DNA of 30,119 nucleotides from WRIS01 sp050945135 (GTDB lineage: Bacteria; Actinomycetota; Coriobacteriia; Coriobacteriales; Eggerthellaceae). The DNA lies in the NCBI GenBank assembly GCA_050945135.1, contig JBMNSJ010000023.1, positions 1-30,119 of the forward strand, written 5' to 3'. This document shows positions 23,304 to 30,119 of this stretch, one piece after another. The notes under the pieces were generated by a model. The model was not told the DNA's origin. It did not search any database and saw only the letters and a program-made list of their open reading frames with translations. Made by a program: the position numbers and the translations under genes. Numbering within the stretch: position 1 is the stretch's first letter; the number at the start of each line of letters is the position of its first letter.

Positions 23304-23894
23304 GTGCATACTGATATCCAAGAGATTCTGTTCTCAGAAGAAGAGATTGCAAAACGCATCGAAGAAATAGGCGCACAGATTACAGAAGATTATGCGGAGC
23401 GTATTGAGGCAGGCGGGAAGATTATCATGATCTCGGTTCTGCGCGGTGCTGCAATCTTTATGGCTGACCTTGCGCGACAAGTGAAGCTTCCCGTCGAGAT
23501 GGATTACATGGCCATTTCGTCGTATGGAAACGGCACGAAAAGCTCGGGCGTCGTACGCATTTTGAAAGACCTGACCTCAGAGATTAAAGGTGCTCACATC
23601 ATCATCGCTGAAGATATTCTGGATTCAGGCCTAACGCTAAAGTACCTCATGAAAAGCCTCGCTTCTCGCGAACCTGCTTCAATCGAAGTAGCAACCTTGT
23701 TGCGAAAGAAAACCCTCGCACAGGCTAACATTCGCTGTAAGTATATTGGCTTTGAGTGCCCCGACCAATTTATAGTGGGCTACGGCCTCGACTACAACGA
23801 GCGCTATCGCAATATGCCCTACATCGGCATATTAAAGCCCGAAACGTACCACCGAAAAAGACTCGCACTCCGAATGCCGCACAACGGATGCTAA
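23304..23894 (+). CDS. hpt: Hypoxanthine phosphoribosyltransferase
   Basis: A 196-residue type I phosphoribosyltransferase. The family opening L-F-S-E-E-E-I-A-K-R-I is followed by V-L-R-G-A-A-I-F-M for pyrophosphate contact, then the PRPP loop I-I-I-A-E-D-I-L-D-S-G-L-T-L (normally V-E-D-I-x-D-T/S-G) and the purine-binding F-I-V-G-Y-G-L-D-Y-N-E-R-Y-R-N. It salvages hypoxanthine and guanine to IMP and GMP in the cytoplasm. Start is GTG 23304 with AGGA upstream. It heads the hpt-ftsH-folPK-birA run and lies 19 nt before ftsH. Confidence 0.94.
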   Translation: MHTDIQEILFSEEEIAKRIEEIGAQITEDYAERIEAGGKIIMISVLRGAAIFMADLARQVKLPVEMDYMAISSYGNGTKSSGVVRILKDLTSEIKGAHIIIAEDILDSGLTLKYLMKSLASREPASIEVATLLRKKTLAQANIRCKYIGFECPDQFIVGYGLDYNERYRNMPYIGILKPETYHRKRLALRMPHNGC

Positions 23895-23913
23895 GAAAAA
23901 GAGAGTAAGGTTT

Positions 23914-26283
23914 ATGGCCCAGCAAAAGAAACCGCAATCGTTCAAACAAGCATCGATTATCCCTGCGATTCTTATTATCATTATCGTATTCTTCGTGGGA
24001 AATCAGTTCATAATGATGACTTCTGCCGGAGGCGCCACGCGTACCGACGCTTTGGTCACCTCCGAATTTGTGCAGGCAGTCGAGCAGGATCGCGTAAGCA
24101 CGGTCACCTATGACGCAGGTGGCTATACTGTTTCAGGTTCGTACTATCCAGCAATCACTGCAGGTTCGAAGGCTTCTGATGCCTTCAATTCTGCCTTTGA
24201 GTCTATGAACTCGCTAGCAGGTGCACAAAAAGATGCTCTTACCGGAAAGCCCCTAGAAGGCATTCCCACAAAAGATCTTGAGGTAAAAGTCCTCGGAACC
24301 GAGCATAACTACACATCCACCTATGTCGGGCAAGATTCGCTCGGCGAGTTAATGGCTGTAAATCCGCAAATCGAATACGAAGTCCAGCTCCCTTCTGCCT
24401 TGCTTGAGATTTTGGGTACCTTGCTTCCCATTCTCCTAATCGGCGGAATTCTAATCTTCTTCCTTTTCCAGATGCAAAAGGCAAACAGCTCGCAGATGTC
24501 TTTCGGAAAAGCAAAAACGAAGAAGAGCATCGAAGAGCGTCCCAACGTGAAATTCTCTGATGTGGCAGGCGTTGATGAGGCAGTCGAAGAGATGACTGAA
24601 ATCAAAGACTTCCTGGCAAATCCAGCAAAATATCAAAGCATGGGGGCAAAAATCCCTCGCGGCTGCTTACTTGTAGGCCCTCCGGGAACAGGTAAAACCT
24701 TGCTTGCTCGTGCAGTTGCAGGCGAGGCGGGTGTACCTTTCTTCAGCATTTCTGGTTCTGACTTTGTAGAGATGTTTGTTGGTGTAGGTGCCTCACGTGT
24801 TCGAGATTTGTTCCAGCAGGCAAAAGATGCCTCTCCTTCGATTATCTTCATCGACGAAATCGATGCCGTTGGTCGTCAGCGTGGTGCAGGTCTTGGTGGC
24901 GGGCACGACGAGCGTGAGCAAACTTTGAACCAGCTCCTCGTTGAGATGGATGGTTTCGACCAAAATGATTCAGTGGTTTTGGTTGCTGCAACCAACCGCT
25001 CAGACATTCTTGACCCAGCACTATTGCGTCCGGGTCGTTTTGATCGTCAAATTGTTGTCGATGTCCCCGATGTCAAAGGTCGCGAGCGCATCCTAAAGGT
25101 TCATTCGCAAGATAAGCCTATCGGAAGCGATGTTGACCTGTCGAAAGTTGCAAAACTTACACCAGGATTTACGGGCGCCGATTTGGCAAACCTTATGAAC
25201 GAAAGCGCCTTACTTACGGCACGTCGTGGTAAAAAGATTATTACACAGACTGAAGTTTCTGAAAGTATGGAGCGCGTAATTGCTGGTCCTGAGCGCAAAG
25301 GTCGCATCATTGACGATCGCACCAAGCGCACTATTGCCTACCATGAAAGCGGTCATGCTTTAGTGGGTCACCTGCTCTCTGGGGCCGATCCAGTTCATAA
25401 GATTTCGATTATTTCACGTGGCCGCGCGCTCGGTTACACCTTGTCAATCCCACAAGAGGATAAAGTCCTCAACAGCTTAAAAGAAATGAAAGACGAGCTG
25501 GTGGTATTTATGGGAGGCCGTGTAGCAGAAGAGATTTACTGCGACGATATCACGACAGGTGCTTCTAACGACCTCGAGCGTGCCACAAAGATTGCGCGCG
25601 CTATTGTAACCCAGTATGGCATGAGCAAAGACTTAGGAACGCAGGTGTTTGGCCAGCCCAACCACGAAGTATTCCTCGGACGCGATTACGGAAACACGCA
25701 AGATTACTCCGAAGAAACCGCCCGTCGTATCGATGGCGAAGTTGCCGCCATTATGAAAGAAGCTCATGATCGTGCATACGCTATTCTCAGCGAGCATCGC
25801 GAGCAGATGGATCTTATGGCGAGTGTACTTCTCGAGCGCGAAACGGTTGAAGGCGAAGCTTGCGAGGCTCTCCTTGATAACAAGTGGAGCGATTATCTTT
25901 CTCGTGAGAAAGATATCATTGCCAAAAAAGAAGCTGAAGAAGCTGAAGCTCGTGCAAAAGATGCCGAGCGACTTGCTGCAGCTGAGGCTCGCCGTATCGA
26001 GTTTGAAAGACAGCAACGTTTGGCAAATCCCGACTGGAAAGAAGAACCAGTTGCCCCAGGCGATCAAGATCCAAATGATGTAGGAAGAGTTTCATCAACA
26101 GATAATTCTGTTGGAAACGATTTCTTTAGCGAGCTTGAAAACAAGTTCCAAGAATTACTGGTCGACTCAAGCGTTCCTCCTGCCAAAGACAGCGCAGAGA
26201 AGGAAAAAGCCGAAGACGAAAACGCGGCTAGCCAGCAGAAACCAGCCGAAACAAACAACGATGGCGAGGACAAGAAAGACTAA
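23914..26283 (+). CDS. ftsH: ATP-dependent zinc metalloprotease FtsH
   Basis: A 789-residue membrane AAA+ protease. Transmembrane helix 1 is at about 13-35 and helix 2 at about 155-185, enclosing an extracellular domain. The AAA module has Walker A G-P-P-G-T-G-K-T (255-262), Walker B I-I-F-I-D-E-I-D and the arginine-finger stretch R-P-G-R-F-D-R. The zinc site H-E-S-G-H is at 477-481. It degrades misfolded membrane proteins and short-lived regulators. The protein is longer than the roughly 640 residues usual: after about residue 670 comes a charged coiled-coil-like segment and a Glu/Lys/Asp-rich tail of low complexity. It is followed after 2 nt by folP/folK. Confidence 0.96.
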   Translation: MAQQKKPQSFKQASIIPAILIIIIVFFVGNQFIMMTSAGGATRTDALVTSEFVQAVEQDRVSTVTYDAGGYTVSGSYYPAITAGSKASDAFNSAFESMNSLAGAQKDALTGKPLEGIPTKDLEVKVLGTEHNYTSTYVGQDSLGELMAVNPQIEYEVQLPSALLEILGTLLPILLIGGILIFFLFQMQKANSSQMSFGKAKTKKSIEERPNVKFSDVAGVDEAVEEMTEIKDFLANPAKYQSMGAKIPRGCLLVGPPGTGKTLLARAVAGEAGVPFFSISGSDFVEMFVGVGASRVRDLFQQAKDASPSIIFIDEIDAVGRQRGAGLGGGHDEREQTLNQLLVEMDGFDQNDSVVLVAATNRSDILDPALLRPGRFDRQIVVDVPDVKGRERILKVHSQDKPIGSDVDLSKVAKLTPGFTGADLANLMNESALLTARRGKKIITQTEVSESMERVIAGPERKGRIIDDRTKRTIAYHESGHALVGHLLSGADPVHKISIISRGRALGYTLSIPQEDKVLNSLKEMKDELVVFMGGRVAEEIYCDDITTGASNDLERATKIARAIVTQYGMSKDLGTQVFGQPNHEVFLGRDYGNTQDYSEETARRIDGEVAAIMKEAHDRAYAILSEHREQMDLMASVLLERETVEGEACEALLDNKWSDYLSREKDIIAKKEAEEAEARAKDAERLAAAEARRIEFERQQRLANPDWKEEPVAPGDQDPNDVGRVSSTDNSVGNDFFSELENKFQELLVDSSVPPAKDSAEKEKAEDENAASQQKPAETNNDGEDKKD

Positions 26284-26285
26284 CT

Positions 26286-27596
26286 ATGAAGTGGAATTGT
26301 TCTTCTTTTACCTTTGATACGAGAATGCCCATATTGATGGGCATTCTGAATGTTACCCCTGATTCATTTTCTGATGGCGGTCTCTACGAAGATTTCGATG
26401 CTGCTATTGCACATGCGCTCGAGATGGTTGAGCAAGGTGCCCAGATTATCGATGTGGGTGGAGAATCAACGCGCCCTGGATCAAGTGCCCCGAGCATCGA
26501 AGAAGAGCTTAGGCGCACGGTCGAAGTTGTACGAGAACTTGCGTCACGCGGCATGTGCGTGAGCGTGGATACTCGCCACGCCGAGGTTGCACGCGCTTGC
26601 ATCGAAGCAGGTGCATCTATCATTAACGACGTTTCGGGCTTCGGAGATTCAGCAATGCGTGAACTTGCTGCAAACACCGATGCAGGTCTCGTGCTTATGC
26701 ATATGAAGGGCGAGCCAGAAACAATGCAAGACGACACGGCATATACCGATGTGGTTCGCGAAGTATATGATTATCTCGAGCAGCAAGCTCACGCACTTGA
26801 ACAAGCGGGAATAGCGCGCGAACGAATCTGCATTGATCCAGGTCCAGGATTTGGCAAAGATGCTGATCAAACGCTTGAGCTTCTCAGAAATATTCACGAA
26901 TTTGCGCACATGGGATATCCGGTTATGGTGGCGGTCTCTCGCAAGAGCTTTATTGGAAAAGACCAAGATATCGCACAGCCGCACGATCGTGACGAGGCCT
27001 CGGCTGTTGAGTCGCTCATGGCAGTAGAGTTGGGTGCCAGCGTGATTCGCACACACAATATTGGTCTTGCTGTAAAAATGCTGGCTGACTTGCGTCCGAG
27101 CGTGTTGCTTAGCTTAGGAAGCAATGTAGCGCTCGTTGCAAACCCCGGTGAAGAGCAAGAGGCAAAGATTGCCCAGTTAAATCAAGCTATTGGAAGCCTG
27201 TGCATTCTGCCTGATTCCCAGCTGATTGATATCTCAAGTTTCTATGCAAGCAAACCTGCCTACGACGAGAATCAGGAAGATTTCGTCAACGCAGTGGTGC
27301 TTATTCGCACGGGGCTTCCACCTAAAGAATTGTTACGCTATATTCATTCGATAGAAGATAGCCTTGGTCGTGTCCGAACCACGCCAAACGGGCCGCGTAC
27401 CTGCGATATCGACATCCTAGATTACCAAATGTATGTCAGCGATTTTGAAGAGCTTACCTTGCCGCATCCGCGTCTTCTTGAACGAGATTTCGTGGTAAAG
27501 CCTCTTCTAGAAATCAAGCCAAGGCATATACTTGCCAATGAGGTTGAAGTAACCGATGAGCAGGTTAGCGTGGGAGAGGCAACGCGTATCTCATGA
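26286..27596 (+). CDS. Bifunctional dihydropteroate synthase / HPPK (FolP-FolK fusion)
   Basis: A 436-residue fusion of two folate enzymes. Residues 14-270 are dihydropteroate synthase: G-I-L-N-V-T-P-D-S-F-S-D-G-G, V-G-G-E-S-T-R-P-G-S, and a late S-R-K-S-F and I-R-T-H-N. From about 275 comes HPPK: L-S-L-G-S-N-V, then G-P-R-T-C-D-I-D-I-L and H-P-R-L-L-E-R-D-F-V. The HPPK half pyrophosphorylates the pterin alcohol and the DHPS half joins it to p-aminobenzoate. The order DHPS-HPPK is the reverse of the plant and fungal fusions. No dihydroneopterin aldolase lies between or beside them. It starts 2 nt after ftsH and overlaps birA by 4 bases (ATGA). Confidence 0.95.
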   Translation: MKWNCSSFTFDTRMPILMGILNVTPDSFSDGGLYEDFDAAIAHALEMVEQGAQIIDVGGESTRPGSSAPSIEEELRRTVEVVRELASRGMCVSVDTRHAEVARACIEAGASIINDVSGFGDSAMRELAANTDAGLVLMHMKGEPETMQDDTAYTDVVREVYDYLEQQAHALEQAGIARERICIDPGPGFGKDADQTLELLRNIHEFAHMGYPVMVAVSRKSFIGKDQDIAQPHDRDEASAVESLMAVELGASVIRTHNIGLAVKMLADLRPSVLLSLGSNVALVANPGEEQEAKIAQLNQAIGSLCILPDSQLIDISSFYASKPAYDENQEDFVNAVVLIRTGLPPKELLRYIHSIEDSLGRVRTTPNGPRTCDIDILDYQMYVSDFEELTLPHPRLLERDFVVKPLLEIKPRHILANEVEVTDEQVSVGEATRIS

Positions 27597-28390
27597 GCAT
27601 CGCTTGGCTTGAATCGGTAGAGTCTACAAATACCGAGATTAAGAAGGCCATAGCTGCAGGAAAGCCTGAGAAAACTGCCGTCGCATCATTTCAGCAAACA
27701 GGCGGCTACGGAAGGCAAGGTCGTGGCTGGAGTAGTCCAGTGGGCGGCTTGTACCTCTCGCTACTCATGCGTCCCTTTGATCACGGAGTTAGTAGCGAAG
27801 CCGTCTCAACGCTTGCTTTGGCAATGTCGATAGCTTTGAAGCGCATGCTTGCTTCGCTCGGCGTAAAAAAAGATATAGGCATCAAGTGGCCTAATGACAT
27901 TTTGCTTAAGGAAGGCAAACTTGCTGGCGTTTCCGTTGAGCTGGTAGATGGTGCCGTTTGCGTAGGAATTGGAGTTAACGTTTTCGAGCCTCAAGAAACC
28001 CAGGATAAGAGCACTAAAAGTGCAGGTCAGAGTAAGTATCACCCTGTTTATCTCGCAAGATATCTTCAGGGCGAACACTTTGCAAGTGTAGTTTCATCGG
28101 GGGTTTTAGAGCCAGCTCAAAAAGAATGTATTCAAAGCATCGCTGGCACCTTATTTCATGAGGTATATAGTGTGTACGATCAATGGCTTGACGGTGGTTT
28201 TCCTAGCCTAAGGAGCGAATACCAAAGTTGCTCGTATTTAGACGGGCGCAAAGTTCGACTCCTTTCTCTCACCGATGACATTCTTAGCGAAGGAACGGTT
28301 TGCGACATCGATGAGCAGGGGCGTCTGGTGCTTCGACTCGATAACGGCGAACTCGCTTTCGCAAGCTCTGGTGAAGTACATTTAGTTTAG
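27593..28390 (+). CDS. birA: Biotin-[acetyl-CoA-carboxylase] ligase, no repressor domain
   Basis: A 265-residue biotin protein ligase. The biotin/AMP loop G-Y-G-R-Q-G-R-G-W is at 38-46 (family form G-R-G-R-x-G-R), and K-W-P-N-D-I at 98-103 carries the catalytic lysine. The C-terminal SH3-like part ends in V-L-R-L-D-N-G-E. The N-terminal HTH of the E. coli bifunctional protein is absent, so it is a ligase only (class I). It attaches biotin to carboxylase carrier domains. The ATGA overlap with folP/folK implies coupled translation. Confidence 0.94.
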   Translation: MSIAWLESVESTNTEIKKAIAAGKPEKTAVASFQQTGGYGRQGRGWSSPVGGLYLSLLMRPFDHGVSSEAVSTLALAMSIALKRMLASLGVKKDIGIKWPNDILLKEGKLAGVSVELVDGAVCVGIGVNVFEPQETQDKSTKSAGQSKYHPVYLARYLQGEHFASVVSSGVLEPAQKECIQSIAGTLFHEVYSVYDQWLDGGFPSLRSEYQSCSYLDGRKVRLLSLTDDILSEGTVCDIDEQGRLVLRLDNGELAFASSGEVHLV

Positions 28391-28409
28391 AAAGGTGGAA
28401 TGCGTTCGT

Positions 28410-29936
28410 ATGACCGCAGCCGCAATCAGTAAAAATCCTCTCGGTTTGGGCGAGGATAGTACAGGAGCCCCCCTTGGTGAGGATCCGAAAAACCCGAAAC
28501 GCGACGATAAAGTAACACGGATGGGCACAGCTTCCATCCCTCGCCTTATCGTAGAATTTGCAATACCTTCGATTCTCGGCATGATAGTTAATGGTGCCTA
28601 TAACGTTATTGATTCAATCTTTTTGGGCCAGGCCATGGGTGATATTGGCATCGAGGCCATGACCATTGCAAACCCTATCATGATTGTATTTATGGCAATT
28701 TCGATGCTGGTAGGTGTTGGTGGTAATGCGCTCGCTGCTTTGCGCATGGGAGAAGGTAAGCGAGTCGATGCAGAATTTGCACTGGGAAACACGTTTGTGC
28801 TGTGCCTTACTGTTTCAGCTATTGTGGCGCTGTGTGCCCTAAACCCTTTCATCCTTGACGGAATGCTTACTCTATCAAGCGCAACCGACGCTGTGCGTTC
28901 CTATGCAGAATCATTCTTGCGAATCATCTGTATTGGATTCGTCTTCCAGTGTGTAGGCATGGGCATCAACAACTTCATTCGTACGGCAGGCGCTCCAAAT
29001 CGTGCTCTCATGACCATGATAGTTGGCGCAGTTTTCTGCACAATATTCAACTACATCTTCGTTATCCAGCTTGGTTGGGGAGTAGAAGGAAGTGCTTGGG
29101 CAACGGTATGCGGACAGGCTATCTCGTGTGCAACGGTGTTGTGGTACTTTATCTTCACCAAAGGCGTTCCAATGCGTCTGCGCCCGCGTTTTATGGTTCC
29201 TAAACCACGCGTCATGCTTACCATTCTTTCATTTGGTCTGGCAAGTTTCTTTGTGCAGGCAGGCGCCGCGGTTGTTAGCTTTGTTATTAACCATTTGCTT
29301 GTTGTGTATGGGGGAATGCATCCTCTCGGAGAGGATCTTGCTCTTACCTCGATTGGGGTGGTACAGCGGCTTGCGATGTTTACCGTGCTACCTATTATCG
29401 GTGTTGCGGTGGCCATACAGCCACTTATTGGCTTCAATTACGGAGCGGGTCTTGTCGATCGCGTGAGGAAAACCTTCTGGCATGGCGTGCTTGGCTCGAC
29501 CTTTATCGGCGTAATCGTATGGGCTCTCATTCATATCTTCCCCGAGCCTATCGTGCAGATATTCGGCATCTCTGAAGGTGCGCTCATAGAGTTCACGGTG
29601 TTCGCGCTTAAGGTGCAGCTGTTCATGCTGCCATTCATCGGCTTTCAGATTGTGGGTTCAAACTACTTCCAGGCAACGGGGCAGCCCCTTAAATCCGTCA
29701 TTCTTACTCTCACTCGACAGATACTTTTCTTGCTGCCTTTGCTCTTTATTCTTCCCGAGATACTACCCATGATCTTGCCGCAGTTCACCAGTCTTGATGC
29801 GCTGTATTTTGCTGCGCCAGTTGCAGATACGCTTGCTATTTTCACAACGGCAATCTTCGTCTTTGTCGAGATGCGACGGCTCAAGCGGCTCGAAAGAGGC
29901 GAGATAGAAAAGAAGCATCTGCCAGATGCCGACTAG
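28410..29936 (+). CDS. MATE-family multidrug efflux transporter
   Basis: A 508-residue membrane protein with about 12 hydrophobic segments in two similar halves, as in MATE (MatE Pfam) antiporters. The first half begins M-G-T-A-S-I-P-R-L-I-V-E-F-A-I-P-S-I and N-A-L-A-A-L-R-M-G-E-G-K lies after helix 2, a MepA-like form. It likely exports cationic drugs or metabolites using Na+ or H+; the substrate is unknown. The N-terminal 35 residues before the first helix are hydrophilic and longer than usual. Start is uncertain: GTG 28395 and ATG 28410 are in frame, while the best-spaced ribosome site faces an out-of-frame ATG at 28400. It lies about 20 nt after birA. Confidence 0.92.
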   Translation: MTAAAISKNPLGLGEDSTGAPLGEDPKNPKRDDKVTRMGTASIPRLIVEFAIPSILGMIVNGAYNVIDSIFLGQAMGDIGIEAMTIANPIMIVFMAISMLVGVGGNALAALRMGEGKRVDAEFALGNTFVLCLTVSAIVALCALNPFILDGMLTLSSATDAVRSYAESFLRIICIGFVFQCVGMGINNFIRTAGAPNRALMTMIVGAVFCTIFNYIFVIQLGWGVEGSAWATVCGQAISCATVLWYFIFTKGVPMRLRPRFMVPKPRVMLTILSFGLASFFVQAGAAVVSFVINHLLVVYGGMHPLGEDLALTSIGVVQRLAMFTVLPIIGVAVAIQPLIGFNYGAGLVDRVRKTFWHGVLGSTFIGVIVWALIHIFPEPIVQIFGISEGALIEFTVFALKVQLFMLPFIGFQIVGSNYFQATGQPLKSVILTLTRQILFLLPLLFILPEILPMILPQFTSLDALYFAAPVADTLAIFTTAIFVFVEMRRLKRLERGEIEKKHLPDAD

Positions 29937-29955
29937 CCATCGCAGTGGTTATTGC

Positions 29956-29986
29956 TTGACGGTAACCCTTGGGTTCGCGGTATAAT
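29956..29986 (+). promoter_or_regulatory. Strong sigma-70 type promoter with an inverted repeat in its spacer
   Basis: TTGACG (29956-29961) and a perfect TATAAT (29981-29986) are spaced by 19 nt, slightly wide. AACCC (29964-29968) and GGGTT (29971-29975) form an inverted repeat inside the spacer. It should start transcription near 29993, heading out of the window. The rest of the window after it is leader: AGAGA/TCTCT and TGCAAA/TTTGCA hairpins at 30004-30025 and 30042-30065, and no start codon with an open frame. Confidence 0.65.
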
Positions 29987-30119
29987 GCAGGCTCGCAAAA
30001 CGCAGAGAGCCTTTGCTGCGTCTCTATGTTAAACCACCATGTGCAAATGCCTGGTCATGTTTGCATATCGAATCCTATCCCAGTAAGGAAGGAAAGGCCT
30101 TGCCTCAAGGTGTGTGAGC

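Overview
The window reads as a bacterial chromosome of moderate GC, dense with genes, using GTG and TTG starts freely. A Tat-exported FAD flavoprotein with a divergent TetR gene, a MalT-like LuxR regulator and a DHPS-HPPK fusion together suggest an anaerobic actinobacterium of the class Coriobacteriia (Eggerthellaceae-like). That placement is inferred from gene content; no marker gene here proves it.

Layout. 1-125 is the right end of an IS element, which cuts into a prepilin-like gene (88-660, minus). A lone amidohydrolase follows (1047-1862), then 1.1 kb of repeat-filled non-coding DNA. 3009-7674 is a tight run of usp, a Tat/lipoprotein 5'-nucleotidase, mazG, a small alarmone synthetase and an ROK glucokinase: nucleotide clean-up, (p)ppGpp and sugar phosphorylation in one transcription unit. 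7802-12532 holds an amino-acid-type binding lipoprotein, a class I aminotransferase and a large LuxR/MalT-type regulator. An unrecognised 368-aa gene follows (12945-14051), then a second repeat-rich gap. 14729-16759 has a ZIP metal transporter, a small membrane protein on the minus strand and an unrecognised 233-aa protein. The last block is housekeeping: cysK-tilS-maf, then hpt-ftsH-folP/folK-birA-MATE transporter. A strong promoter at the right edge faces out of the window.

The most interesting structure lies between genes. Five copies of one short palindrome-ended element can be aligned by hand (2186-2344, 2442-2600, 14304-14441, 19666-19803, 22725-22862). They come in two exact lengths, 159 nt (two copies) and 138 nt (three copies), and their arms share a pattern of ACAAAA, GCG and GCTT. 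Three of the sites are followed on the right by a CA-rich, partly tandem-repeated tract. Two copies belong to 204-bp direct repeats (19627-19830 and 22686-22889) that bracket a flavoprotein/TetR gene pair. This pair sits between tilS-maf and hpt-ftsH, genes that in many bacteria form one tilS-hpt-ftsH cluster. The simplest reading is that the pair entered, or was carried, by recombination between two copies of the element. A different perfect 22-bp inverted repeat lies at 14112-14254.

No tRNA, rRNA, CRISPR array or prophage was seen.
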